From contig JAOALB010000032.1 of NCBI GenBank assembly GCA_025331125.1, positions 186,001-250,000 on the forward strand: a DNA stretch of 64,000 bases. Direction: 5' to 3'. Below are positions 41,217-52,581 of the stretch, piece by piece. Positions within the stretch are counted from its first letter, which is position 1; each line of letters starts with the position of its first letter. Both the position numbers and the translations under genes were made by a program. The notes below the pieces were generated by a model. That model worked only from the letters and a program-made list of their open reading frames with translations. It did not search any database and was not told where the DNA came from. The DNA is from Mycogone perniciosa. Its lineage: Eukaryota; Ascomycota; Sordariomycetes; Hypocreales; Hypocreaceae.

Positions 41217-43306
41217 GGTGTTTCTGGCTGGGGAAGCTCTTGAAGTGCATTGAGGTCGGTTTGATGTGGTGACTGGAGTCCTTATTATATTGCCGAAACC
41301 CCAGAAAAAAATTGCCGAGAAACTGTACCTAAATCTAACTACATGGGTCGTTGTGTTCCATCGTGCTGACGTGCCGAGGCAAGTTAACCGTTTACACCCA
41401 GGAACACCGTGATATGCATCGAGTCGGTACAACAGTCGATCCGACCTGCATGAAATACGTTCAATAGCTCCTTGGCACTATTAATGTGGAGTATATTGGT
41501 GAAATATAGCAAAAACTTATCCGCTTGAATCTTTAAACCCCAAGCTATTGCTACCATGCAGGTAACTCAACCTCAATCATGGATCTAACACCGGTTCGGA
41601 CCGACGTGCAGTGCTCCCGTGGGCCGTGCTGAATACTCGTAGAATTCCATGTACAAGGGACCAGGAATCCTTGTACGGATCCAAATCAGGATCGGCGAAA
41701 GCGACATCACGTCCGTGGAATTGGGGATAAATAAGATTATCAACGATCAACTAGCTAGACATCCAAGCAGGAACACACCCCTATTTGGGGAGTCAAGAAC
41801 CTACTATATAATTCACAAGCAGACTAGAGCAACTAAACTACATCCCTCAACCCATTTCAAGTGCAGACCAATCCTATTGCTTAGTAGATAATATTTGACT
41901 ATTTTGGCAAGAGCCAAGCAGCTGTTGATCGAATGTTGGAGAGACAGCCCGGATCTGCAAGGTGTAGGGTCCAAAGTCCATTGGTGCCGGGTCCCATGTT
42001 ACCGTATATGCAGAACCTCATGATAGTGTAGGTCGCAGATCCGAATCCTGGTACCAGAACGCACTTTTCCGAAGATAGTCAAACCAAAAATAATTCAGCA
42101 CTTCTGGGTTTGGTGTTGGACTCGTCACGTTGTGTCTTCTTCTGTCATGTCAAAGGCAGTAGATACGCACTTGCTTTTCCGTCGTCTGATAACGCCATGA
42201 GGGTTTTAACAGGCGCATGTTGACTGAGTATGAGCGAAATGATGTTGTTCATTCCTTGAGCACGTCTACAAGTCCATGAAGAACAGCTCGAGCCAGCGAC
42301 ATGTGCGTTGCTTTTTACACGCAGAGCCAGAATCGTTCTGTTCTTCCTCTTCCATGAACTCCCCCCCGAAATATTAAAAGAAACCCCCACCCAAAAAACC
42401 CAGCATAGTCTCCTAGTGACCAACTTTGCCAGTTTCCACACTATTTTCTTCAATGTAGGATAAATAAAGAACGGCATCAAGCATTCAGATCACCAATAAT
42501 AATCGGGTAGCGGCATAAACTCCGAATATGGGGCCGCCACGGAGCCGATTGCCGGATTACCAATTAAAAACTCCGGCTCTCGTTTGTAGGAAGGTCATAT
42601 AAAAGTCAAAAAAGAAAAAAAAAGACATGTTAATAGCGATGACAAATGTTCAGGATTGGATAAGAAATACATAATCAGCGGTCACCTACTGACTCGCCCA
42701 CTGAAAACTCTCAAGAGTGTATTGGAAATGGTTAGTAATGAGCTTGATAATCTGGGGTTTGATGTCTAACTCCGCCAACTATTACACAAAGTCCGCAGAC
42801 GTCGCGAGCGGGAAAGCTAGCGCTAAGGATTGCGATTGGCTGGCGAATGCATTGTAATGGATCTTAGGATCTTGCCGCGCGGTTCATCTCTAATTGTCTT
42901 GACGATCCTTGGGAATGTCTTAGCTTGTTATGTATTGCTTTCTTCATGTGCTCCGTAATAGACTCAGCACACCGAGCGGCTGGTTCCTGTGAACCATAGC
43001 GCCCGAATACTAATCTGATACCTGACAATTGAATGCTCTTTGATGCTTTCTCTACAATGCGGACCATGAAGTCATCATGTTCCAGCTACCTGGAGCATGG
43101 TATCTTTACCACTTCTTCTTATATATATATTACAACCTGCTGTTCACCTTTTCAGTCTCAGTCATTACTACATCACAATACTCAACCAGCAATTCATCCA
43201 TTGGCCTCTTTGACTACAATCGGTCTTAATACTAATACTACTACTCACAGAAACAAACAACTATAAACGCCTCTGCCCACAGACCCAAATACTGTTACAA
43301 GTCAAA
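41217..43306. other. 2.1 kb intergenic region
   Basis: No gene could be supported between the divergent cysteine-rich protein and the FAD oxidoreductase. Both promoters lie here. AT-richer than the flanks, with A-runs at 42608-42621. Just upstream of 43307 is a (TA)n-like TTATATATATATTA near 43121 and a leader with ACTACTACTC. Confidence 0.45.
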
Positions 43307-44470
43307 ATGCAGAAGACAATCGTGGTTCTCGGCGCTGGCATCGCCGCCACGCCTCTGATCCGCCAAACCATGAAAAACGTCGTCCTCAAGAATAAAAACT
43401 ACAAGATGATCGTCGTGGCACCAAACACTCACTTCCACTGGGCTGTTGCCATGCCCCGAGTCGTGGTTCCCCACCAATTCACTGATGACAAAATCATGTT
43501 TCCCCTTGAGCCACTATTCAAAGAATATCCCTCTGATCAGTTTGAGTTTGTCCTGGGCACGGCCAGCAACTTGGAGCCAATCAACAACGCCGTTACCGTC
43601 ACTCTCAACGCAGGCGATAGCCGCACTATCTACTACCACACCATTGTCGTTGCCACGGGCACGACATCCAAGGATAACATGCCGTGGAAGGTCATGGGTA
43701 CTACGGAGCAGACCAAGCAGCGCATCCAGACCTTGCGGAGTCAGATTGAGAAGGCCAGGACCATTGTTGTGGTCGGTGGAGGTCCAACCGGCACTGAAAC
43801 TGCAGGAGAACTCGGTCACGAGTATTCTAAGACAGGCAGAAAGGAGGTGTACTTCATTTACAATGACACGTTGCCCCTGGCTGCCCCGGTTCTGGAGAGC
43901 GTCCGGAAGCAGACTGAGTCGGAACTGCACAAGCTTGGAGTCAAGTTGGTCCCTAGAACAACTGTCGAGACTGTGTCCAGCTCTGGCAAGGATACTATCT
44001 TGCACTTGCGCGGTGCTGATGGAGCTGTCAAGACGCTGACGACGCAGGCTTATCTCCCGACTACAGGCGCGACACCAAACAGCTCATTTGCGCCGTCGCA
44101 AATGTTGGATGACAGCGGATACTTTGAGCAGACGACGTACCTGCAGTCCAAGTTGTATTCCAACATCTTCATCCTGGGCGACGTTGGCAATCTGGAGGCG
44201 AGCAAGGCGACTATCGCGGACATCCAGACAGTGCATCTCATCAAGGCACTACCCATCTATTTCAACGGAGGCAAAATACCCGATTATCAGCTCAACAAAA
44301 AGGAGATTTCCGTCGTCACACTGGGCAGGAGTCGCGGAGCAGGCCACATGGGCTCGTTCAAGCTGTTCAGCTTTCTCGTCTACTACGCAAAGGGGCGGTT
44401 CCTGGGCACTGATTACGCCCATCTTATTGCTGCTGGTAAGCAGACGATGACGACGACCTTTGAGAAGTAA
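43307..44470 (+). CDS. AIF/AMID-type FAD-dependent pyridine nucleotide oxidoreductase
   Basis: A single exon of 387 residues. An N-terminal Rossmann FAD motif is present (IVVLGAGIAATPL, GxGxxA at 9-14) with a VVATGTT motif at 114-120. The central NAD(P)H-binding motif is TIVVVGGGPTGTETAGELG (152-170). The C-terminal FAD contact NIFILGDVGNLEASKA has GD at 291-292. There is no redox CxxxxC pair, so it belongs with the AIFM2/FSP1 and NDH-2-like oxidoreductases rather than thioredoxin reductases. The last 60 residues (FKLFSFLVYYAKGRFLGTDYAHLIA) include a hydrophobic stretch as in membrane-associated AIFM2 relatives. There is no mitochondrial presequence. The substrate (quinone or other) cannot be read. 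It is followed on the same strand by a short-chain dehydrogenase 670 bp downstream. Confidence 0.9.
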   Translation: MQKTIVVLGAGIAATPLIRQTMKNVVLKNKNYKMIVVAPNTHFHWAVAMPRVVVPHQFTDDKIMFPLEPLFKEYPSDQFEFVLGTASNLEPINNAVTVTLNAGDSRTIYYHTIVVATGTTSKDNMPWKVMGTTEQTKQRIQTLRSQIEKARTIVVVGGGPTGTETAGELGHEYSKTGRKEVYFIYNDTLPLAAPVLESVRKQTESELHKLGVKLVPRTTVETVSSSGKDTILHLRGADGAVKTLTTQAYLPTTGATPNSSFAPSQMLDDSGYFEQTTYLQSKLYSNIFILGDVGNLEASKATIADIQTVHLIKALPIYFNGGKIPDYQLNKKEISVVTLGRSRGAGHMGSFKLFSFLVYYAKGRFLGTDYAHLIAAGKQTMTTTFEK

Positions 44471-45140
44471 AGAGGTGCCTTGAGAACGGAAATTTGGTTT
44501 GTATTGCATGCCTACATGGATGGACGATGCAGTAGTGCATGGGTAGCTTGGGTGTCTTGGTCTGTCTTTTCTGATACCTATTCCTTTGTGTTGTGTTGTG
44601 TTGTTTCTTTGGTAAGATACTCATCGCTGGATAGACCAATGAGTGAGTGACGAGGTTGATTAATAGACTAATAATTGGTTGAAACTGGTGCGTTTTCGTT
44701 TTTCGTATTCTTGATTTGTCTTATAATACTCGTACTACTCCGCAGCTCTTGACCCTGAGCAAGCGGGTGACAAGAAAACAGGGACTGTTGCCACAGATCA
44801 GCACTCTCATTACTATGGATACCTCTTATCCATGGTATAATACTACAATACTACAATACTACCAAAGTCCCCAATACTCTTATCGGTTAACGACTTACTA
44901 TCAGGGGGTCCCTGTTTTATTGTCCCGCTTGCCGAGCAAACAACAACTTTCAATTGCTCCGACCCCGATCGATTCATTCTCTTAACATTTATTGAACCCA
45001 CTCGTTCAACTGCCACAAGCGTCGAGAGAGCCGCAATCACATACTAATTAATAGGCGTGGTTCATTGCTAGGAAACGGACATTGAATATTTTGACCCCAC
45101 ATTATCGCCCCCATATATACTACGACTACTACTATCAAAC
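44471..45140. other. Intergenic, oxidoreductase to short-chain dehydrogenase
   Basis: 670 bp between two same-strand genes; holds CTCGTACTACTCCGC near 44730 and TACTACAATACTACAATACTACC tandem pieces at 44841-44865. The SDR promoter must lie here. Confidence 0.45.
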
Positions 45141-46263
45141 ATGGGCGTCTTGAGCTCGTTCTTAGGACAATTGTTCTACGGCCTGCCATACCCCGAAGAG
45201 GACTGCACTTGCAGGGTTGTTATCGTCACTGGGGCCAATAGTGGTAAATAACACCGCAGTTCCTCATCCGTTGCTATTCAATTGTGAAGCAAATAAATCG
45301 CCTGACAATGAATACCTAGGTCTTGGACGTGAGGCGGCGAGGCACTTTGTGCGCCTGAACGCAGCCAAAGTCATCTTGGGATGTCGAAACCTTGACAAGG
45401 CAGAAGCGGCGAAGCAGGATATTGAAGATTCAACGACGAGGACTGGTGTTGTCGAGACGTGGCAGTTGGATTTGACCTCGTATGACAGCGTCAAGGAATT
45501 CGCCGCTCGAGCGAGCGGGCTGGATAGACTCGACATCCTGCTGAACAACGCAAGCATCCTCTCACCTAAGTGGGAGACGTATGAGGGCCATGAGTCTCAG
45601 GTCACTGTCAATGTCATCTCAACATTCTTGCTGAGCCTGCTGATACTCCCCGCACTGCGCCGCACTGGCGCCAAGTTCAACATTGTTTCTCGCATTGTTA
45701 CTGTGTCTTCTGACGGGGCTTTTCTGGTGCGCACTTACTCAATCATCACGCGACTATACGGAGTTACCAAATGCTAATTCTCGCCTCATCCATAGACAAG
45801 GTTCACAGAAAGGAAGGCGGAACATATTATGCAAGCCCTTGATAGCCCCAAGACCATCTTCTTCGACCAGCGATATATGACCACCAAGCTTCTGCAACTT
45901 ATGGTTATGCGTAAGTTTGCCGCAGCCTCGGACGCGTCTGGAAAAGGCCATGTCATCATGAACAGTCTCAACCCGGGATTATGTAATACCCAACTCTTCC
46001 GGGACTTGAAAGGATTTGGGGTCTTCATTTTCTGGCTTGGGCTTAGGCTTTTTTCCCGCACTCCTGAGATGGGTTCGCGGACGTTGATGGCGGCGGCTTT
46101 TGCAGGTGAGGAGACGCATGGCGATTGGATGACGAATTGCGGATCACATGAATGGCCTCCCTTGATGAAGGGAGCGGCTGGCGAGGAGTTGATGGATAAG
46201 TTTTGGGGGGAGTTGTTGGAGGTTGTTGAAGGGATCGAGCCTGGAGTGACGGAGAACATATAA
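45141..46263 (+). CDS. Short-chain dehydrogenase/reductase (retinol-dehydrogenase-like)
   Basis: Classical SDR of 325 residues from exons 45141-45243, 45320-45726 and 45796-46263. Donors GTAAAT and GTGCGC; acceptors CCTAG and CATAG, the second preceded by a TGCTAAT branch site. The cofactor motif is VTGANSGLG (29-37), interrupted by intron 1. Others are LDLTSYDSV, LLNNASIL (NNAS in place of NNAG), VTVSSDGA (active-site region Ser164-165) and YMTTK (Tyr197, Lys201), the catalytic YxxxK. NSLNPGLCNT follows as the PG motif. The N-terminal 22 residues (MGVLSSFLGQLFYGLPYPEED) are a hydrophobic extension seen in fungal RDH-like SDRs. The substrate is unknown. Next to the oxidoreductase at 43307 it may be part of a small accessory metabolic group; no scaffold enzyme such as a PKS or NRPS is present. 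Confidence 0.9.
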
Positions 46264-46915
46264 ACACAGAGGGTATGAGTACGAAGGACGAGGTACTTCG
46301 TAATATACTAAGGCCTTTTACGAAGTACAACTGATGATTCATTGGGTTAGGGAACATTTTACTTCGTACTCCGGACTCGATACTTCGTACGCCAATAAAT
46401 ACATGTACTAATAAAAAATCGAATAAGCATAAAGTACTGAATACACCTCTTCTTTAGCATCATCCGCGCAATGCCATGTCTCTCATACTTTGTACTCACC
46501 GCGGAACATTGGCCGCTGGCTGACCCACCGGGACGGAGTACTCCGTACCTTCCCTTTGATTGCCTCCCGCGCTTCTCCAAAATAAAGTACGATTAGCTCC
46601 GACATGCGACGCCATTGTCGCTCGCCTGGAGCTTCCATACAATCAAACCAATCCCTTCACAAAGAACAGAACAGACATCGGCCTCTCCTCGTCTTTGATG
46701 TGCACTGTCCGGAAGCGACTTTAGGGGCTGCCACGAGCAGCAATAACCTTCAATGGCAGTTGGCTCGCTACATACCCGGGCTGAATCCTAATTCTTAATT
46801 AATATCCCTTCGCTCGTCGTCCATCACCACCCTTCTCACCCCCTCTCTTCTCCGCGTCCGCTCTGTCGCAACGCCACTCAACCGCTTCGCTCCGAGTCGC
46901 TGTCCTTTGCCGATC
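46264..46915. other. Intergenic upstream of MED5 with palindrome cluster
   Basis: 652 bp. Multiple TACTTCGTA / TACGAAGTA units at 46290-46400 and a perfect 14-bp palindrome ACGGAGTACTCCGT at 46533-46546. The last 100 bp before the MED5 start are CT-rich, consistent with a leader. Confidence 0.55.
46533..46546. repeat. Perfect 14-bp palindrome ACGGAGTACTCCGT
   Basis: Self-complementary over its whole length with no spacer; a fused head-to-head form of the dispersed GTACGGAGTAC family. Confidence 0.8.
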
Positions 46916-49900
46916 ATGGACGAGCGTATCGAAGCCCGCCGGGCCCTCCGCGAAGCACTCGGCTATTGGTCCACGTTCATCGCCAGATGCATCTTCAGGC
47001 GCCTCGATACGGACCGCTTCGCCGAGTTCATCCCGCTCGTCTACTCTAAGCACCCGTTGCCTGCCGTCATTATTGCCGATTTCTTCCTCCGACCGCAGCC
47101 GAACAATCGCGTCAGCCCCGATCCGCGCCTCCCCCCCTATATCCAAGTCCTCACCCAGTTCGGCTACCTCAACGCGCCGTCTATACTCAAGGCCCTGTAC
47201 AAATACTCATCGCTGCATGCGCAACTCCCGGAGGCGTCACAGAATGATGACCAAGACCAGGAGGGCAGCAAGGGGCAGGTTAAGCGGCCGCCTCCTATTC
47301 GGTGGGACAGCTCCGCCTGGATCGAGGAGGTCATGTTTTATCATGTCATCAAGCTCGTCGTTCAAGGTACCGCATGCAAGGACACGCGGTCTACGCTGGA
47401 GCTCGTCAGGATCATATCCAAGTGGTTGACTCTGTTCTCGACCGCTTCCACGGCATTTGCAGCCGACATGCTCGGCGGGCTGCAGGACCCGCAGGCACGG
47501 CACGACATGGAGGTTTCCCGGGCTGCGTTCGTTCCTCTGCTGCTGCGATTAGTCGATAATGCCGCTCTAGTTAAAAATATCAGCAAGCCGTCCGCTAAAG
47601 GTATTACATCGGATGCCATTTTCTTATATAACTATACATGTCACAATGCTTACACAACTTTGCCCTGCAGGCCCCCGCAAGGAGTTCTCGGATAGTCTGG
47701 CAACTTTTGGGCAGACTCTACAGCCTTTTCCGCAATTCGTCGAAAAACTCGAGATTTTCCGGACAGAGGTCTTGGCTCCACTCGACCCTGTTGACAAGAA
47801 GAAGCAGGCCGCTAATGCCGCCATGGACGAGCTGCTTGACTCTACTGTCGGTTTAGGCAATTTCGTCATTCCCGAGATACCCATATCCAATACACGGGCT
47901 GGTTTATATGTTTATCTCAATGCCTTGGTTAGTTTGATCTCTCCCTTTCCTTGCCGTAGCTGCTCATTAACGCTTTGATTAGCTAGTAGGGAGACCCTTG
48001 ATGGACGACCATGTTTTTTTCTCATATCTACATAACAGATACCAGGCACGTACTCAGGATAAACGACAGTTTCCACCAGTTGAATTATTAACCATGCTCT
48101 TAGGGAAACACGCAACAAAGTGCAATAGACCTGATTTTAGCATCCTTTGATGTTCTGGCAAATGCCGTCTTTCGAAATGAAGGCCCAAGGGATGCCCATC
48201 TACTTCGGTCGTATTTGATCAACAAGGTGCCCTTGTTGCTTAGCCAGCTCTGTCCTCCTGACTTCTCTACCCCTGCAGCTGAGTTCTGTATCACAGAGGC
48301 GCTCAACCAAGTCGACACAAGTGTGTTCCCTACCGCCTCACTCATGTTTGACGAGTCACGGAATAATAACCCGTACACCGAGAGCGTGAGGGAAGAATTT
48401 TGCTCCGCCTGTGCGCTCCATGGTTTGATTGAGCGGGAGCATGTAGAAAGAATCCTGGGAGAAAGCTCTATGTCATATGAGCCTTCACAGGAAAAGTACT
48501 CCAAAGAAAAGTTGGTACAAGGTTGCTTGTCTGACCCAGAAAAGATTCAAGGTCTTGTTCGCGAACTGGATAAGATGGACGGAAATGTCGGCGCAGTTTG
48601 TCAGGCGCTTGTTGAGGTTTGTTTTCTCTCCCCATTGCCCCACGGTGGCTAGTGGTGAGTGCTAACAAATCACAGTTGATGCGCCAACTCTGTAGCAACA
48701 AAGAAACCATGTCTTTGAAGCTTCTATGCAGCCAATTGGCCCAGAAGCCCCAGTCTTTAGACGTGCTATTACTGTTCGAGAAGTTGCCAGCCATCCTGGA
48801 TCCGCTGTGTCAGCTTTTGGACGGTTGGCGATACGAAGAAGACCAAGGGGAGTATCAGCCTGTCTATGAAGAATTCGGCGCTATATTACTGTTAGTGCTT
48901 GCGTTTGCGTACCGGTACAATCTGTCACCAGCAGATATTGGCTTACAATCTGGCGACTCGTGTGTCGGCAAGATCATCAGCCGGGCTCACCTTACTCGAC
49001 AGCTGAACGAACTATCAGATCAGGAGAATGAACACATGAACGGATGGGTTCATGGCCTATTCGACAGCGATGCTGGTGGCCTGGGAGACGACTTAATGTC
49101 GTCATGTCCCCCTCACGAGTTTTACCTGCTCGTCGCACCGCTCTTCCAGAACATTGTTGTGGCATACACTCAAGGTTACCTGACTGACGATAGCCTTAAG
49201 TGCGGTATAGAATGTGAGTCCCTGATCTCATGTAGAATATTAACCATGCGCTGTTCTTTAACTTACGACTTTTAGACTTGGTTGACACGTTCCTATTGCC
49301 GTCACTTGTTCCGGCGATACGGTTCTTATCAGAATATCTCTGGGTTGAACAAAAGGAACAAAAATCAATCATCAAGATCCTGCAGCTTATTCTGCTACCT
49401 ACTTCCATCTCGGGAGAGGCAAGCACAATGCTCTCGTCGGTCAAGAACCTTATTGCTAAGCCACTGGAACACTCACTTCGGTCGTATCAAAGACAGGATC
49501 CAAAGAACCAGGATATAGAGCCCCTGCTAAGAGCTCTAAAGGACAGTCTACCCCTTTCACGCCGCACAGGAGGTGCAGAGCACATTGAGCTAGAGTCCTG
49601 GGCAACAAGCTCTAGCAGCGGCCTTGCCGGGGCAGTTAAGCACACCATCCAGAGTCTGGTCCAATGGAGCATGCATCCTGGCATGACTGCGATGCCAACG
49701 TCCTACACTCACCGGCAGGTGATCGCATCACTCAAGATTGTGGGACCGAATAGATTGCTGCGTGTTATGACAGAGGAAGTTAGACAACACATGGAAACCG
49801 GCAGCGGGAGCATTGTTTACGACGTGGTGATAGCATTAATCTGCGCGCCAAATGTCACGAACGAGCTTCCACCCACTGTAGGCCTTCTTGACGAGACCGG

Positions 49901-50351
49901 CAATGTGCCCCCTCCGCTACAGCGTCGTCTCACGCTTCGCGAAGTATTGAAGATGGAGGCGGACGACTACAGGAAGTTGCAGAAGAAGGATGCGGCGCTA
50001 GCCGAGATTTTGGTTCGCCTGCACAGGAAAGTCGAGGCACAGATGGTGCTGCCGCCACCACCAGCCATGCTGCAAGCCGGAGACATGCAGCTTGACGTGG
50101 CTGCGGATGCGACGAATCTGGGCGATGCCATGGCCGCAGCGACGGGTGTTCAAGGCGATAGTGCCATGGCGGCTGACGGTGTCATGAGTTTGGATATGGG
50201 AATGGGGGGTGTCGCATCGGATTTGGGTCTGGGTGGTCCATCCGGGAGCCATGGTGGACTCGACACATCGGCAGACACAGACTTGTTCGGAGGATTTGAT
50301 ACCAGTATGGACGTCTTTGATGGGTGGGACAACATGGACCTGGGTCATTAA
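46916..50351 (+). CDS. MED5: Mediator of RNA polymerase II transcription subunit 5
   Basis: Tail-module subunit (Nut1) of Mediator. Six exons: 46916-47600, 47671-47927, 47983-48045, 48104-48616, 48676-49213 and 49276-50351, giving 1043 residues. Family blocks: RCIFRRLDTDRFAEFIPLVY near the N-terminus, then KEFSDSLATFGQTLQPFPQF, LVGRPLMDDHVFFSYLHNRYQ, DLILASFDVLANAVFRNEGP, LLRSYLINKVPLLLSQLCPP and SYTHRQVIASLKIVGPNRLL. The C-terminal 80 residues are low complexity (PPPPAMLQAG, MGMGGVASDLGLGGPSG, DTDLFGGFD) with acidic and hydrophobic residues like a transactivation region. Intron 3 has a GC donor (CAG|GCACGT at 48046); the nearby GT alternative shifts the frame and stops quickly, whereas GC-AG gives NRYQ|GNTQQSAIDLIL. 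Other donors: GTATTA, GTTAGT, GTTTGT, GTGAGT. Start MDERIEARRALREAL is the first ATG in frame. Confidence 0.93.
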
Positions 50352-51136
50352 GGGTGGTTTATTCGGTGATTCTTCTCTGGCGTTTTTACTTCCCTACCCT
50401 TGGGAGGAGAATCCTCTCGCGTATTTGGCTGAGAGACTTGGTTGTTCACAAACTGCATGCCATTTTCACATGCATGCATGCTATGAAAGAGGTGACACGG
50501 CGTCTTGGGACATGATAGCGTTGGGGATCATGATGTTCTTCATAAGGGTATTCCTGGAGGTATACTTGTAGTATTTGTGGCGTCGGTAGTGAATACCTAA
50601 CTATGCAGTAAAACATTCTATCGTAATGGCATCACTATCTCCGCACCCTCTTGAATTTGTATTGCCTTCCGGTTGTCTTGACGTCTTTTTGGCTTCACTT
50701 ATACTCCGCAGATACTGCCTAATCAAGCGGGGGTAAAAGAGGGATCGCAAAGGGTATAGATACCGTATGAGAGGGTTGGGTGGCAGCATTAAAAGCTTTT
50801 ATTATTGTATTATAGTACAGCACTCAGAGTAATCTGTAGCAATCAAAGTTCGCTATCACTACTTTGTACTTCTTACGAAGTACATGCCCGCTTTATGATT
50901 TATTGCCATCCGGGAGCTAAGCCCGATTAGTCTCCCGAGGTCGATGTCGCGAGTAAGTTATGTAAGCCACAACTACTGTGAGGCCACATTTCTGTTCATG
51001 CCCATACAAAGCTTCGCCTCCAACCTAAACCATCCGTCCTCTCCCAAACCTCATATTCTCCTTTGCCCCCTTCTCCGTCTTGTCTTCTTCTTTTTGTGGC
51101 CAATTGGGCTGGTCGTGCTGGTTCGTGTCGTTCGTC
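50352..51136. other. Intergenic, MED5 to IRC22
   Basis: 785 bp between same-strand genes. A TTTGTACTTCTTACGAAGTAC palindrome-like unit at 50861-50883; a CT-rich tract at 51028-51100 before the IRC22 start. Confidence 0.5.
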
Positions 51137-52204
51137 ATGCTGTTCAAGTCGTCTCTCCTCGCTTTCCTGGCCCTCCAGGTCTTCAGCGTTGCCGCGCAGG
51201 TATGTCAGTCCTTTAGACGATCACATCACCCCCCTCCGCGCGCGTTAAGCTCCATTGCACGCCGCCCTATACTCCTTTGATTGACCACATAATTTGCGCA
51301 CAATCCCCCTTTCTTGATGTCAAGATATTGAACAAATTGGCCTCGCATCGCTTGAAATGCTAACGTTGCGTGTCGCGCTTCTGTAGGCTGACGCTGATGC
51401 CACTAATGATGCTCCTGTCATTGAGGAACTTCCCCCTTCCTCGCTCAACGCCAATGTCAAGACGACTTTCCCCGATGCCGACATCCTCGGTGTGAAGCTC
51501 GTCAACGGACGGCCAACAACTGCGCACATCGAAGTGGTCAACAACGAAGAGACCCCGATCCAGGTCGCCTTCATCGCCGGCGCTCTGACGACCACCCAGC
51601 AGCTCCCAGATGATGCGCCCGTCTACCAGAATATCTTGCGCAATCTGTCGACTGTTCAATACCACTTGCGCGTTGAGCCTGGCGAGACCAAGTCTGTGCC
51701 GTATTCCTTCTCGCTTGATATGCAGCCTCAGGATGTGCGCCTGCGTCTTGTCGCTGTTATTGCCAACGACAAGGGCAACGTCTTCCAGATCCCGGCCCAT
51801 GATGCTGAGACTTCCATTGTTGAGCCCCCGACCAGCTTCTTGGATCCTCAGATGTACGTCATCTCCCATGTTCTTCCGGGTTGAACCTTGGGACACTTGC
51901 AACTAACCTGTCGCCCTTCAACAGCATCTTCCTCTACCTCGTTCTCACCGCTGCCTTCGGCGGCACTCTCTACTTCGTCTACAAGACTTGGATCGAGGCT
52001 CTCTTCCCCCAAGCCAAGCGCACCAAGGCCCCCAAGAAGGTCGTGAAGAAGCCCGTTGACGGTGATGCTCTCTCTGGCTCCGAGTCCACTGGTGTCTCTA
52101 CGGGTAAGAACTACGACGAGAGCTGGATCCCCGAGCACCACATCAACCGCCCTGTTGCCAAGCGCGTCAAGTCTAGCGCCACCAAGAAGAAGATTGCCGA
52201 GTAA
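51137..52204 (+). CDS. IRC22: ER membrane protein Irc22 / TRAP-alpha-like
   Basis: Fungal relative of the alpha subunit of the translocon-associated protein complex. Exons 51137-51199, 51387-51853 and 51925-52204 give 269 residues. A signal peptide is encoded by exon 1 (MLFKSSLLAFLALQVFSVAAQ). The lumenal domain (about 40-165) contains LVNGRPTTAHIEVVNNEETP, IAGALTTTQQLP and YHLRVEPGETKSVPYSFSLD, the TRAP-alpha pattern. One transmembrane helix (FLYLVLTAAFGGTLYFVY, about 179-197) straddles the last splice site. The cytosolic tail is basic and ends ATKKKIAE. Donors GTATGT and GTACGT; acceptors CTGTAG and CAACAG. Intron 1 is long (187 nt). Codon use is biased, so it is probably well expressed. 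Confidence 0.92.
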
Positions 52205-52581
52205 GCGGCTGGGGACTTCTCCCTGTGTTTCGGTAATTGGACATTTGGGATGGTTACCCGTGACGGCGTTCGAGCAGCGTAATGGTGGAAGCAGCATATC
52301 TTATTGGTAATTGACAGGGCGTGATTTCTCTCCTGGGCGCAGTTTGGAACGGGAGGTGGAATGGTAGGGTGGCTCTGCTGGATGAGGCATTACACAAACA
52401 TGGGTTGAATCTGGCGTGGACATGGGCCAAAATGTATCAAGAAATGTACAATACTGTGACCAGGTTAGAATGACATGACATGAATCTTCCACCAAGCAAG
52501 TCTCGTTTATTCTAGCGCCTGCGCTAGTAGTATATAGTACATTATGTATATGAGTGCATATATCATCCTCTTTTCACATCA
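52205..52581. other. Convergent 3' intergenic, IRC22 and IRC20
   Basis: 377 bp between convergent stops. An AT-rich GTAGTATATAGTACATTATGTATATG stretch at 52527-52552 (two pieces) probably belongs to the 3' ends. No gene seen. Confidence 0.5.
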
